Assembly (NCBI GenBank): GCA_907164885.2
Contig: OU015490.1
Location: 225,535,554 to 225,599,553 of the forward strand
DNA from: Dolomedes plantarius
Lineage: Eukaryota; Arthropoda; Arachnida; Araneae; Dolomedidae
Direction of reading: 5' to 3'
DNA: 64,000 nt
Numbering within the stretch: the stretch's first letter is position 1; each line of letters opens with the position of its first letter. The notes under the pieces were generated by a model. The model was not told the origin of the DNA. It made no database searches and saw only the letters and a list, made by a program, of their open reading frames with translations. The position numbers were made by a program, and so were the translations under genes. This document shows positions 45,485 through 56,030 of the stretch, piece by piece.

Positions 45485-46611
45485 AATTTGAAAGTATTCA
45501 ATGTATGCACATGCCAAGTGATTAAAAGTAAAATATTAATATTAGAATACTTTACCTTAAGTATGTGCCTTCTTAACTGAAGGTTATAGACCATAGACTA
45601 TTATGATTGTAAGTGTAAATATTGAAACTGTACTGTTCTTGAAAATTAAAATGCAAACTCTGGTATAAGACACTTATTATGTGGAATTAAACAGGTAATA
45701 AAATAGAGAATCGTATAGTGGCACTTTAAAAATTAGTAAGTGGAGAAAACACATTCTGACACATGTCTGAGATAATTAGAAAAACAAACTCAGTTTTAAT
45801 AAATAATATTAGCATTTAATTTCTCTTCTTCTTATTTAAAATTAATTTTATCGTTAGTTACAATTTGCACAGAAACAACATAATAATTATCTACATACCT
45901 TAAGAAAGTATTTGAACACATACTAAAACCTAGCTACATAGATTAATTATTCTGTGCTCTCGCCTGATTAAATATATTACAAATTATTTTTACTTACCAC
46001 CACTCTTATTGTAGGCTGATGATTATCTCTCATTGTTTTACTAAACTTGGTCCGAAAGCAGGCCAGAAATCTCGAGATACCTCAGCATAAAAAGGTGACT
46101 AGGGCCGAAGAGCGGACAGCCTCGAGCTAGATCACTGTCGCAGCTTTTTCTTCAACTGACTCAAAAACCGTTAAAACTTCCCAGCACCGAAAATCGCAGA
46201 GGTCAGAAAATGTTCTAGAACAATTAACACCTTTCAGACCTATCATTGGTTAAAAGATTGTTGCTGGGTCGTTTCTATGGAGGAACTATGTCCCCCTAAT
46301 GACCGAGAGGGTGGCAAGTAATTCTTCCTTGTGCAAATGACCTTGTGTACTATTCGTAATGCTATAGGTCGTACTTAATTGCCTGTGGGGAGCACATTCC
46401 CTTCTTCCAGGAAACCCGGTTTGAAAAACCACAGGAATGATTTTTAGAACATAGACAATTTAAGATTTTACAAAATAAAATAAATTCTCTTATAAATGTG
46501 CATGGAACCGAATTAATGTTGTTTAGAAATTATGAAATAAGAAAATAGTATTTTTTCTTTAGAGTTAAAATAGTATATTCATTAAAATAATTACAAAAGT
46601 CGAGTTCCATG
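45485..46611. other. Spacer with a GC-richer block at 46020-46440
   Basis: 45630-45680 shares GAAAATTAAAATGCAAACT... with 46790-46830, so a repeat family is scattered here. The GC-richer block (GGCCAGAAATCTCGAG... to GGAAACCCGG) could be LTR-derived, but no ends, partner or ORF support that. Confidence 0.4.
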
Positions 46612-46740
46612 TCACAACACTCAAAACTACAGTTGGAATAAAGCAGCCCACATAGTACAGTGGTTATTGTATGTGGTACACATAGTACAGAACTGCCACG
46701 CAGGGGGCTTGGGTTCATATCTTTCTTAATTGAACGGTAT
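46612..46740 (+). repeat. tRNA-derived SINE-like copy 1
   Basis: ACTCAAAACTACAGTTGGAATAAAGCAGCCCACATAGTACAGTGG contains an A-box-like TAGTACAGTGGTTA. A B-box-like GGGTTCATATC follows after an insertion or duplication. The same leader precedes copy 2. Confidence 0.55.
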
Positions 46741-46819
46741 AAAACATAAAGTAGTAAATTTTGCAGGGGAAGAATATTGAAACAATACCATTCTTGAAAA
46801 TTAAGATGCAAACTTAGTA

Positions 46820-46977
46820 ATAAGACACTCAAAATTACAAATGGAATAATGCTGCCCACGTAGTAAAGTGGTTAGCATTTTGAGCTGCCACCAAGTGGGC
46901 TTGGGCGCAAACCCCGAATAAGGCCTGGTCATTTCCGTGTCGTCCCCCTCATAGGGAGCAATGCTGACTCACTTATA
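46820..46977 (+). repeat. tRNA-derived SINE-like copy 2, interrupted by a mariner-type element
   Basis: GTAGTAAAGTGGTTAGCATT (A-box-like) and, about 40 bp on, GGGCGCAAACCCC (degraded B box) give a tRNA-like RNA polymerase III promoter layout. The sequence seems to resume at 48280 after the transposon insertion. Confidence 0.6.
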
Positions 46978-48279
46978 CAGAGGCTGTTCGCACATTTTTT
47001 AGACGATTTTGGTAAGCGGTAATAAAAAATCGTTTGCTGCAAAAGAAATAATTGCAATTGTACTATGTTTTTAAAAGTCAAAATTTTCGTCTGCAGCTTG
47101 AAAGTTTTGTTTTATTCAAAATGGCGTTTTTAACAAAGCAGTGGTTCGAAGGCTACATTTATGCTCTTTCCGAAGAGAAATATGCATACTCCATTATCCA
47201 AAAACGATGTGAGAGTCATGGTTTTGTGATATCTAAAGCATCGATAGGTAATATCGTCAACAACAAAGGAAAAAAAAACGTCAAATTGGAGCCTCAAGTG
47301 GGACAAAAATTCCAAACAAGTATCCAAGGAAAAAACGGACATTTTCGACTATTGCAAAGGTACGTTGTTTAATGTTAAAAGAAAATCCCCCCTAGTCAAA
47401 GGACAGTTGCAAAATCATTAAAATGCTCGGTGTCCACTGTAAACAAAATGATAAACGTTGATTTAAATCTTAAGAAAGCGAAAAAACGCAATGTGCATCG
47501 TCTTCTTCCAAATCATATCACTGAAGGAAGGACACGCTGCAGAATTCTATATGAGAATCACTTATCCAAAGAAAAATGGAAAACAATTGTCACAATAGAT
47601 GAATCATGGGTGTATTTAAATGATTGCAACAAAAAAAGAGCCATTTATTATCATAAAAGGGGAGAAAAAAAATTAAGTCCATGGTTCAAAGAATCGAAAG
47701 AAAGTTTTTCTAAGGGATTCATGATTGTTGCTGGTTTTTCTTATAATGGCAAGTTAAAAATAAAGAGAGTGGAAAAAATTGTCAAGATTAACTCCAAATA
47801 CAATCAGGAATATATTTTATCGCCAATTTTTCTGAATCAAATACCATCGCTTTACCCACAGTGCCGTCAATCTGTGAGACTATCAGGACAAAGCTAGCAG
47901 TCACACATCAAAATCGACTGTAAATTTCCTAAAAGAAATGGAACAAAAAACTGGTATCAAGGCCATACCCTTCGCTGATATCCCTACTAAATCTCCTGAT
48001 GTATCACCTATGGATTTTTGTGCTTTCGGACTTTTAAAATCTGCATTATCCAAACGTCGTCCCAAAACCCTTACAGGACTCTGGAAAGCTGTTCAGGCGG
48101 AATGGGATAGAATACCTCTTCTGACACTTCAAAAGGCATTATTATCCTGCAAATTGCGGTGTCCAAAGATAGTTCAGAATAAGGGATGTCAAATAGAACA
48201 TTTAAAACACAAGAATTTTATGTAATTTAGTTTTGTGAATACAATATACATCGTCTAAAAAATGTGTGAACAGCCTCTG
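46978..48279 (+). mobile_element. DD41D-type mariner-related transposon (1302 bp)
   Basis: The inverted ends CAGAGGCTGTTCGCACATTT / CAGAGGCTGTTCACACATTT extend about 30 bp, with TA on each side (46976-46977 and 48280-48281). The transposase inside is broken. Confidence 0.92.
47121..48225 (+). pseudogene. Mariner-related transposase (D-D41-D), three pieces
   Basis: MAFLTKQWFEGYIYALSEEK starts at 47121. Two stops follow near 47370-47378, then the same frame continues with KSLKCSVSTVNKMINVDLN (second HTH), TIDESWVYL (first D) and GFMIVAGFSYNGKL. A frameshift near 47870 precedes YQDKASSHTSKSTV (second D). The last piece has SPDVSPMDFCAFGLLKSAL (third D) and a basic C-terminus. I count 41 residues between the second and third D, the spacing reported for the rosa/Visitor group. 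The copy is inactive. Confidence 0.88.
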
Positions 48280-49650
48280 TATGATGCTCCCATATTAAAG
48301 TAGCCAGCAAAACTTTTCGGATCTTCATGGGACAATATTAAGGGGTACCTACCGTCAGAGGTAATGCCTGCCGCATTGAAATCAGACAATTGGAATAATG
48401 TGTAGATTTTTAAATGAAAATGTTTCTATTTTAAAAGTCTGTAATCATAATATGATATCGAGTTTTTAAAGATGTATCTTATATATATTCAATTATAATT
48501 TTGTAAACTCTTTACTTTCTTCAAGATGCAATAAAAAATATTATTTGTTCTTAGGCATGTAAATTTATATAAAAAAATTGTATAAAAATAATTACATGAA
48601 AGGTAGGAAATATATTTGTAAGAGTGCGTGTGCTTACAAATCATTGAAATAAAATGCAATATATTCGATTAATTAATTCTATTAAAATTTAGTCCGCCAT
48701 CTTAAATTTTCCCAAAATCTCCCAGTCTATTTTTTTAAGATTTGTATTTATGTATTCAGTTATAAAATACTTACTTCTGAAGTCATTCTACAGGATCTTT
48801 GAGTTTTTGACTCAGAGCTTATTACATTGTAAATAATAAAAATCATTTGTTTTCTCCCGCCAAATGCCCTAACTAAAACTGCATATTTTCAAAAAATTAA
48901 CGAATAATTATAACGTGATTTTGATGTTGTCATACATTCTAATACAAATGCATCTATTATAAATATCGTATGATGAAAGACATCGTTGTGATGGGCAAAT
49001 AATAAGCTACCTTATATCTGATTAATACTTGAATTTATACGACTAAAATTATACCATTTCACTAAGTTGTTTTTAATCTCACAATTTCTGTAGCCATTAA
49101 ACATACAGCTACTTTTTTTTACTGGGATCTTAAGACCACTACATTCATTTTTGAAAAAAAAACTGTTTACCTTTTGAAACGTCCCATATGAAAGCCTACA
49201 CAAAATTGGTCACTAATTTATCTAGGCAGTCACATTTCGTATTTTTGGATAATCCCCACAACCCCCAAAACAGCATATCTTTTAAAGCTAAACGATATCT
49301 AACACTATACTTAAAAATACGTTCTGACCATACCTTTCCAATCATTTTATTGTAGACAATTTTTATAAAAAGTAGTACCGAATCTTTAATTTCGTTCAAC
49401 ACATAACCATTAAAAATATTCACTAAATTTTCCTATTTTTATATAATTCTCGATTTTCTTCATGCTATACTAATTTTCCATCTATCTCTATTCCCCATCA
49501 TTTATTGTCACTGAACTGATAGCAAACAAACTGCTTATGCCCATGCTTCAAAATCGAAGACCGTAATATGCTTGATGCCGAAGATGACAAATGATCCATC
49601 AACAGTACGCCTCTTCAATTAGTTGATCCTTCATGTCATATATAGGACAT
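48280..49650. other. AT-rich spacer, start probably SINE tail
   Basis: The first part may be the rest of the SINE-like copy split by the transposon. No gene is recognised in the remainder. Confidence 0.4.
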
Positions 49651-51840
49651 TAGGGTGGTCCAAAAACATTAACTTTCGAAATATATTACTCCACAAGGTT
49701 TATTTTATTATTTTACATGTAAATAATGCGCACAATTTTTTTTCTTTAAAATAATAATATTTACAGGTCACTCAAGCTCAAACTTTAAAAGTTCAGATAA
49801 ACAAAGATTTCTTGGAAATCGTGGGAAAGCTCTTTTGGTTGTTTGATACTAGACGAAGCAGGAATTGTTTTTGTTCTTCGTCTTATGTAAGGGTTTCATT
49901 ATATTTTTGTATTAGGCTTATAGCTCTTTCAGCCTTGTCATTTACAACTTTCATTTTTAAGCACCTTTCTCGAAAGTCACAAAAGCAAGGATCACTTTCC
50001 CACTGAGATGATGATTTTTCTACGAAAGCCTGTGATTTAATTTTACCGCCTTTAACAACCATGGCATCAAAGAATTGCTTTGTCTTTTCAGTTACAAGTT
50101 CTTCGATCTTTACATTTTGCTCTTCATTTTTTAGTTCCAGTCGAAAATCACGGGTAGGTTTTGGTGGACGATCAAGATTTTGTATCATTTTCATTTTTGT
50201 GTAAATGCTGACTCTGTTATCAAAAAAAGCTAATGCTACTAAGTGCTCAGATAAATACCATAGGTGTCCGGAAAATGACGATAGTGATATATTTGCTACA
50301 GAAGGATTTGGATATTTCTTCAGGTCATTTAAAAACTGAATATCATTGTAAGGGGACTTAATAGAATGCGGTGCTTCATTCCAATATTTAATATATGTTA
50401 GGCTCACAAAAAGGCACAATTCTGTAATTTTACCAGATTCTTCAGATGACAGCTTAAATTGTTCTCGAAAAAGGTATATTTTTAGTGCATAAATACCTTT
50501 AGCCATACATTGAGCGTGATATGTGGGTCCAGGAGCGCGAAATGACTGCTTATTATTGTCTTCTCCAAGAAAAATTAAAGATAATTGCATAAAATCTCTA
50601 TAGTCATCCCTTATAGTTGGAGATTTAAGTGTTTTTGGCAGAAATGTTAAAATATATTCTCTTAGTTAAGTTTACATTGTCAAATAATTCCTAATTTGCT
50701 GGATTATAAGCAGATTTATCTATTTCTGGCCATAAATTCTTAAAACGCTTAAATATTACAGTTTCTGAACCTTCAGATGGGCCGAGTAAAACAGAAAACA
50801 CACTGGATAGTACAATCTCCATTATATGGTGACGACATGCAACCCAAATAAGATATGTCCCTAAAAATTTTTGAATTCTGATGCACGAACCTTTCTGTAA
50901 ACCAGTATTAGCGGCTGTGGTATCGAACACCAGTCCTTTAATTTTAGATATAATATTCCATTTCTGAACTGTCTCGATACATGCTTTTGCTTGTAATTCT
51001 CCAGTTCCTCTTTCAATCTTCGGAATTCCAAGGAGCTTCTCTTGATCATTTCCTGAAGCAATAACGGCAACTCGATCAACTTTGTTTTTTGACCCATCAA
51101 TATCTGGTAACATCTTACCATCCCAGTGTAATAATAGAGGTTCATCTAGAGAATTTTTTTCTGTTTCTGCAGCTTGTTGCCTCCCTGTTTCTTCTATGTC
51201 TCCTTATTGAGCTTCGAGAAAGGGTTTTTGGAGAAATATCGTTCAAAAATGCACGTGCAACAGCTCCAGCCACGAATACAGCCTTTCCTGTCAGAAATAT
51301 TAAAATGATCTAGTGCACCTACAACTTCAGGAGAATTAAATACATTTTTTACATATTTCTTTTCAGCTGCTTCGGGAACTGTAGTTGTAGTATTGAGATC
51401 GGATTGGGATGTAGATGACAGCAGCAGGTACTCTCCTTCACTTTCAAATTCTATGGAATGTGAAGTTTCTGAGTCTGATAATTCTAACATGATTTTTTCT
51501 ACCCTAATTTGTAATTTTGCTTCTTTTTCTTCACATCATTATCACATTAACATTTTATAATCTTTCCGTTTTCCGTTTCTTATTTCTTTTTGTGTAGTTT
51601 TCATGTCAACTCCACTCATAGAACAACAAAAACATCTTTCTGCTTTTGAAAGAATTCTCTGTCTTCTTTGTTGCTATGTTACATATTCTTTGAAAATACA
51701 AATGTTGAGCGACCTCTTACTATCGTATTGGCCTGGAATTTTATTTACATACATTTTGAATACAGGGGAACAAAATAGGGCTTGTGGAAGGAAGATTCTT
51801 ACACTTTTATTTTTTAACATTATGTCATGGACCACCCTAA
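49651..51840 (-). mobile_element. DNA transposon of unassigned superfamily (2.2 kb)
   Basis: The ends are TAGGGTGGTCCA and TGGACCACCCTA, 12-bp perfect inverted repeats. Flanking 9-mers ATAGGACAT (49642-49650) and ATGGGACAT (51841-51849) differ at one base and look like a 9-bp target duplication. A multi-part transposase-like coding region fills the minus strand. Known 8-9-bp-duplicating superfamilies (hAT, Mutator-like) have different proteins, so I leave it unassigned. Confidence 0.75.
49883..51490 (-). pseudogene. Transposase-like protein, HWDGK / FDTT / AERA family, broken
   Basis: From 51490: an acidic/serine-rich N-terminus, then NSPEVVGALDHFNISDRKG. After a frame change near 51190: EPLLLHWDGKMLPDIDG and LVFDTTAANTGLQKGS, then WVACRHHIMEIVLSSVF and GPSEGSETVIFKRF. 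After a stop near 50691 comes FRAPGPTYHAQCMAKGIYAL, FSGHLWYLSEHLVALAFFD and finally MKVVNDKAERAISLIQKYN. The aspartates in HWDGK and FDTT and the glutamate in NDKAERA are good candidates for a DDE set. Related proteins with these motifs are, to my knowledge, common in arthropods and cnidarians, but I cannot name the superfamily. At least two breaks inactivate this copy. Confidence 0.72.
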
Positions 51841-51849
51841 TGGGACATA

Positions 51850-52089
51850 TTTTGCTTCTTTTTTAATATTTTGCATTAGTTACTTGCCGATATTACGAAA
51901 CTTGTTGACACTTAGGTCGTGAAGATTTATTATTTCCCTCTATGTAAGTTACTTTGACTTAAGTTTGATATCGGAAAATTGGATGAAAATGGTAACAATG
52001 GTCGAAGTCACAAAACTAATAAAGAGCGTAACTCTAGTGAATGTCTGTGTCCTCTCTCTAAAAGAATGCCTCTCTCGAATAGTAAAGTT
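51850..52089. other. AT-rich spacer
   Basis: Nothing recognised. Confidence 0.4.
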
Positions 52090-52305
52090 TAGTTGTGGGG
52101 CCCCGACACCACAAAAGAGGTGGTCCTCGAAACATTAGAACAACCTGAAAATCTGTAATGGATTCGTAAGTCCACCATTTGTCAGGAAATTGCCGCCATT
52201 GCCCCAGACATGACCAACAGAGTGATTGGTAACTTTAGAGAACGGCTTCGGCAGTCCATCGCAAATAACGGGTGCCACCTGAGTGATAATTTTTTCAAAT
52301 CCTAG
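52090..52305 (+). pseudogene. C-terminal fragment of a mariner/DUF4817-type transposase
   Basis: The frame gives EIAAIAPDMTNRVIGNFRER, then LRQSIANNGCHLSDNFFKS and a stop. This is the common tail of arthropod DDE_3/mariner-like transposases (IxxIPxxMLxxVMxNFxxRLxxCIxxNGxHLxDxIFK). No catalytic part is present. Confidence 0.65.
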
Positions 52306-52544
52306 TAGAAAATACTTTTAATACTTTTAACTTAAACTATAACGCTTTTTATTTGTAAAATGTTTTGTTCGTTTTTTTATAACCTTTTGAAATGTGGGAG
52401 TCCATTCTTCGCACCCTGTAGTTATTCAAGATATTTTTTGGACAAGAATTAAATGTTTAATGTCGTTCAACAGGCAACCAGTAAAAATTGTTCTCCAAAA
52501 TTAACGAAATTCCGTCCCATCACGATAAGCTTATTTTTACCATG

Positions 52545-52970
52545 TTTTTATTAACTTGCTTTCTTGTTTGTTTGTGTGTTTGTCCCTTACAAATCTTGCA
52601 ATCGATTTTTAACTAACTTCCCGACTAGCTAGACATTTGAAACTTTTAGAATAGCTCAGAATACGATGACAATGCATTTTTAAATACTTTTAGCCATCTT
52701 TAAGCAGAATTAAATTTATTTTCAGTTATTTTCAGTTAATTTTGATTTGCAGACTGGTGAAGCCATCTATCGGCCGGAACGGGAATGAGAAGTTAAATGC
52801 AAGTTAACTTCCAATTAACTTCATTTTCTTTCCAGTTGATGGGATAATTCATCAAAAAAAATTTAAAAAGCATTTATTAATAAATAGAATTGTCAAGTTT
52901 ATATGATTCAACAGAAAATTTAAAAACATGGTATATAAAAATTTCTTTTTATCTTGTAATTATTCTTCTT
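52545..52970 (-). repeat. Dispersed repeat family D, copy 3
   Basis: It is the reverse complement of copies at 25795 and 27005, with all blocks in the same order. In this orientation it begins TTTTTATTAACTTGCTTTCT and contains GCCATCTATCGGCC. A diverged partial match to the GCAGCCATCTGTCGG core also lies at 55883. Confidence 0.8.
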
Positions 52971-53149
52971 TTCTAGCCTCCTTTCTTGAGTGACACTGAA
53001 CGGATATTTCACGGACATCAACATTTTATCTTCACCATGTACACTGATTATGTCAAATATGGAGAACATTTTTAGTCTTTTCAAATGATTTTGCGTTTGT
53101 TGTTTCATGATTTTGAGAAGTGGGTTGACTTGAAATAATAACTACAACT
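52971..53149. other. Spacer
   Basis: Nothing recognised. Confidence 0.4.
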
Positions 53150-53617
53150 CTAGGATGCGATGGCCCACTTGGCAAAGGCAGCGGCCCAGTGACCTAAACG
53201 TCTCTGGTTCGATGCTGGTCGCTGACAAATCCACCGCCGTGTACGTTAATGACGGCTGGTTTACGTAAAATCTGCCGTGGCTGCAAAGTCCCCCAAGTTC
53301 TCACACCTCTGGGGGTGCTGGTTCAAGTGTACCGGTCTCGGCTTCTGTCTCTTTCTAAATTACGAGACCGGCTTGTAGGCGGCATTGCTGGCTGCCTTTA
53401 CGGTGCCCCATTCCGTGAATGGCCAGCAGTCTCGCGGTGTGAATTAGGGCATCCGTCCGCATTCGATGTTGACCACAATTGGTCTGGTGTCTGCGAGTCG
53501 TTGTAAGTTCGGAAATTCATATTAAGGGCAAATGTTTAATCTACAATAGCCTCCGCATTATCAACAACATAACGACAACTCTATGTAAAAACCATGCCAT
53601 ACCATACCTCATACCAT
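53150..53617 (+). repeat. tRNA-derived SINE with CCATA-type tail
   Basis: A-box-like TGGCCCACTTGG at 53161 and B-box-like GGTTCGATGCT at 53206 lie about 45 bp apart, as in a tRNA gene promoter. The body continues to about 53580 with no tRNA cloverleaf beyond the head, and ends in an A/CCATA-rich tail. The tail continues at 54069 beyond the inserted MITE. Confidence 0.72.
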
Positions 53618-54068
53618 CATAGGCGTAGCGTGCTTCTAATATATTTTTTTTTTTTGGGGGGGGGGGCACGAATTGAATTCAGTTAGGGTCCTCCTCAGCA
53701 CATAGACTGTCAGATGGTTCTTAAAATATTAAGTATTATGATTTTTTTGAATTGAATAACAATAGAATTGATTTTTGAGCAGTATTCAAAAGTTATACAA
53801 TGAGAAAAATAAATATAATATAAATAAAATGAGAAACAATATAGCACTGAATTTTTGTTAAGGATCATATCATTGTTAAAAACTATGTTAAGACTGAAGA
53901 CATAATCGGAATCTTCAGTTTCACAGTTTGAAAAATTGGGAAAAAACTAACTTTCTTAAAAGTTTTCTTCAATTTTCCGATTTTAACTGAACTCCTATTA
54001 AAGCTTTAATTTATTTCAAGTTAAGTTGGGAGGAGCCCCCCCCCCCCCCCCCCGACGATACGCCTATG
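53618..54068. mobile_element. hAT-like MITE (451 bp) in the SINE tail
   Basis: The ends are CATAGGCGTAGCGTG and, inverted, CATAGGCGTATCGTC. G-runs and C-runs lie just inside the ends (53650-53666, 54040-54055). Identical 8-mers CATACCAT flank it at 53610-53617 and 54069-54076, as expected of hAT, although the tail itself repeats this word. No ORF. Confidence 0.82.
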
Positions 54069-54205
54069 CATACCATACCAAAAATTTGTTATTCAAACAG
54101 TTCTAGCTCTTTGCAATCAGTTATATATACAAATTATAATGTAATATTCATCTGCAAATCATAAGTAAATCTACATTTTAGAATCGTAATGTAACTGGTA
54201 TTTAA

Positions 54206-54348
54206 CACGCTGTTGACCGGTCACGAATAAACTCGATATCTCATGTACAAACGCAGGTGACCAGTAGCGAGTTTTCTCGTCTTTAGCGTGCAAGCTAATG
54301 AGCGTGACCGGTGAACAATTCCGTAAATAAATGCCGTTCAACAATGTG
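54206..54348. mobile_element. TTAA-flanked MITE 1 (143 bp)
   Basis: The ends are CACGCTGTTGACCGG and, inverted, CACATTGTTGAACGG, with TTAA at 54202-54205 and 54349-54352. The short size and TTAA target suggest a piggyBac-type derivative. GACCGGTCACG is itself a dyad. Confidence 0.75.
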
Positions 54349-54352
54349 TTAA

Positions 54353-54778
54353 GGCTGCTGTGTACTAACCGTATTGGATTTACTCACCTCATTGTTAACC
54401 TATGGAGAAAATTTGTCTACTATTTACAACTGCATAAATGCTGATAGTCAAATAAAAATTGTATTTTCAGATAGCCTGAACTTTTAAGGACCTTGCAACA
54501 TGATTCATTTTATAAATTACGCCCACCAAAGGAATTTAAGAGCATTTAAAACCCACTATGACAGATTTTCCCCCCGAATAATTTAAATTAAAAAATATTA
54601 TTTGCGTTCTTTTTAAAAAACGAAAAATGCCCCACTGTGTAAAATTTCTTTCTCTATTAAAGAGTACAATTTAAAAAAGAATCTTTAAATCCAAGTCGGC
54701 AATCCCTGGACAAATTTTCTCCATAGGATAACACTGAGTTGAGTGAGTTGAGTCTAATAGGATTAGTACACAGCATCC
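54353..54778. mobile_element. TTAA-flanked MITE 2 (426 bp)
   Basis: Inverted repeats of about 65 bp start GG(C/A)TGCTGTGTACTAA and reach CCTATGGAGAAAATTTGTC. TTAA flanks are at 54349-54352 and 54779-54782. It shares the left TTAA with MITE 1. No ORF. Confidence 0.85.
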
Positions 54779-54782
54779 TTAA

Positions 54783-55417
54783 GAGAAATTATGTTTCACG
54801 CTTCCGATTCCGCAGAAAGTAACAAACGTACAGTAAGTAAAGCGAGTCTATAGGTGAGTAAGTAAAGTAACTACAAAATAAGATAACCTTAAATACAATT
54901 TACCAGTCTAGTCACAGAAGATATCGGTAAATACGAGGTATTTGTTATCTTTGATTCCCACTAATAGAAGAAAAAGATGAAACTAGATACCAATCTTGTC
55001 TCATGGCTAATGTTTTTTCTCGTACATTCGTTATACCAATTAATTTTGTCCCATGAATGTTTGAAATAGATGAAGCTATTGATAATATAAGGATGATAGA
55101 AAATGACACTCAATGTACTGTGTCGGACAGTAAAAAAAATACCTAGGGTGCCAGGGCAAAAGAATATAAGTAAAAATAACAGAATTTTTCAGAAGATATA
55201 AAAACGTTACTTTAATTTATACATTGTTAGATTTTTACAGTTTTTGTATGCTTAAACAAGTTTATAAGTTTGTTATGAAACGAAACTAACTTATATTTCT
55301 TTTACCAATTCATAAAGCTAGGTTTGTTTGTTCTGGCATTTCACTTAACTCATTTATCCATTTTAGGACATATTCTTTTCCCTTGGCACTCTAGATATAT
55401 TTTGAAGGGTGCCTATC

Positions 55418-55419
<2 letters not shown>
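54783..55419. other. AT-rich spacer
   Basis: Nothing recognised. Confidence 0.4.

Positions 55420-55469
<50 letters not shown>
55420..55469. repeat. (TA)n microsatellite
   Basis: About 25 TA units. Confidence 0.96.
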
Positions 55470-55472
<3 letters not shown>

Positions 55473-55640
55473 TATTAATAAAAAAGAATGTTTGCGCGTG
55501 TGTGTGTGTGCGGCCCCCAGGCGAATCTGTGAAACTTACAGCCGTGAAATTTGGCACACGGATAGTGAAGCGTCTGAACATGTACACCCCGAAGCCCGAA
55601 TTTTAAATTTTATTACCGTTAATTTTTAAGTAATAAAAAA
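55470..55640 (+). mobile_element. Possible Helitron-like 5' end of a second family
   Basis: TCTTATTAATAAAAAAGAAT followed by a TGCGCGTGTGTGTGTG stretch and GTGAAATTTGGCACACGG. This resembles the layout of Helitron heads (TC start, low-complexity stretch, then a conserved GAAATTTxGCA block, compare GAAATTTTGCATGG in the first family). The 3' end was not located. Confidence 0.4.
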
Positions 55641-55752
55641 AACAACAATATTTGAAGGGTGAGACCAGAAAATGTAAGAGCCTCCAGCTGCCATATTTGA
55701 TAACGTCATAATCGATGCATTTTTTTTTCATGAAAGTACATAAATGTTACAG

Positions 55753-56030
55753 ATTTGGAAAGATCTTTAAAAACTGATAATTTTTTCTGCTTACAGTTAT
55801 TCTGTTACTTTAATAGTTTTACAGATATTTTAATTCTAAAAGCACTCCACCGCTGAGACGAAAGAACCCATCTCCAGTATGGTGCAGCCATCTGTCGGCA
55901 GCGACGGGAATGAAAATTGAAGGGAATTTATTGAAGGGAATTTGGAAAGAGCTTTAAAAACGGAAAGTTTTTTCTGCGTACACTTAATCTGTTACTCCAA
56001 TAGTTTTAGAGTTATTTGGATTCTAATCTT
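55753..56030. repeat. Direct repeat, about 88 bp, 185 bp apart
   Basis: 55753-55841 and 55938-56027 share ATTTGGAAAGA, CTTTAAAAAC, TTTTTTCTGC and CAATAGTTTTA words. The GCAGCCATCTGTCGG core of family D lies between them. Confidence 0.7.

Noticed and set aside
46849..46925. Functional tRNA gene
   Set aside because: The B box is degraded and an upstream duplicate is present; a SINE head is more likely.
53161..53230. Functional tRNA gene
   Set aside because: A and B boxes are recognisable, but the sequence does not fold into a clean cloverleaf and continues into a SINE body.
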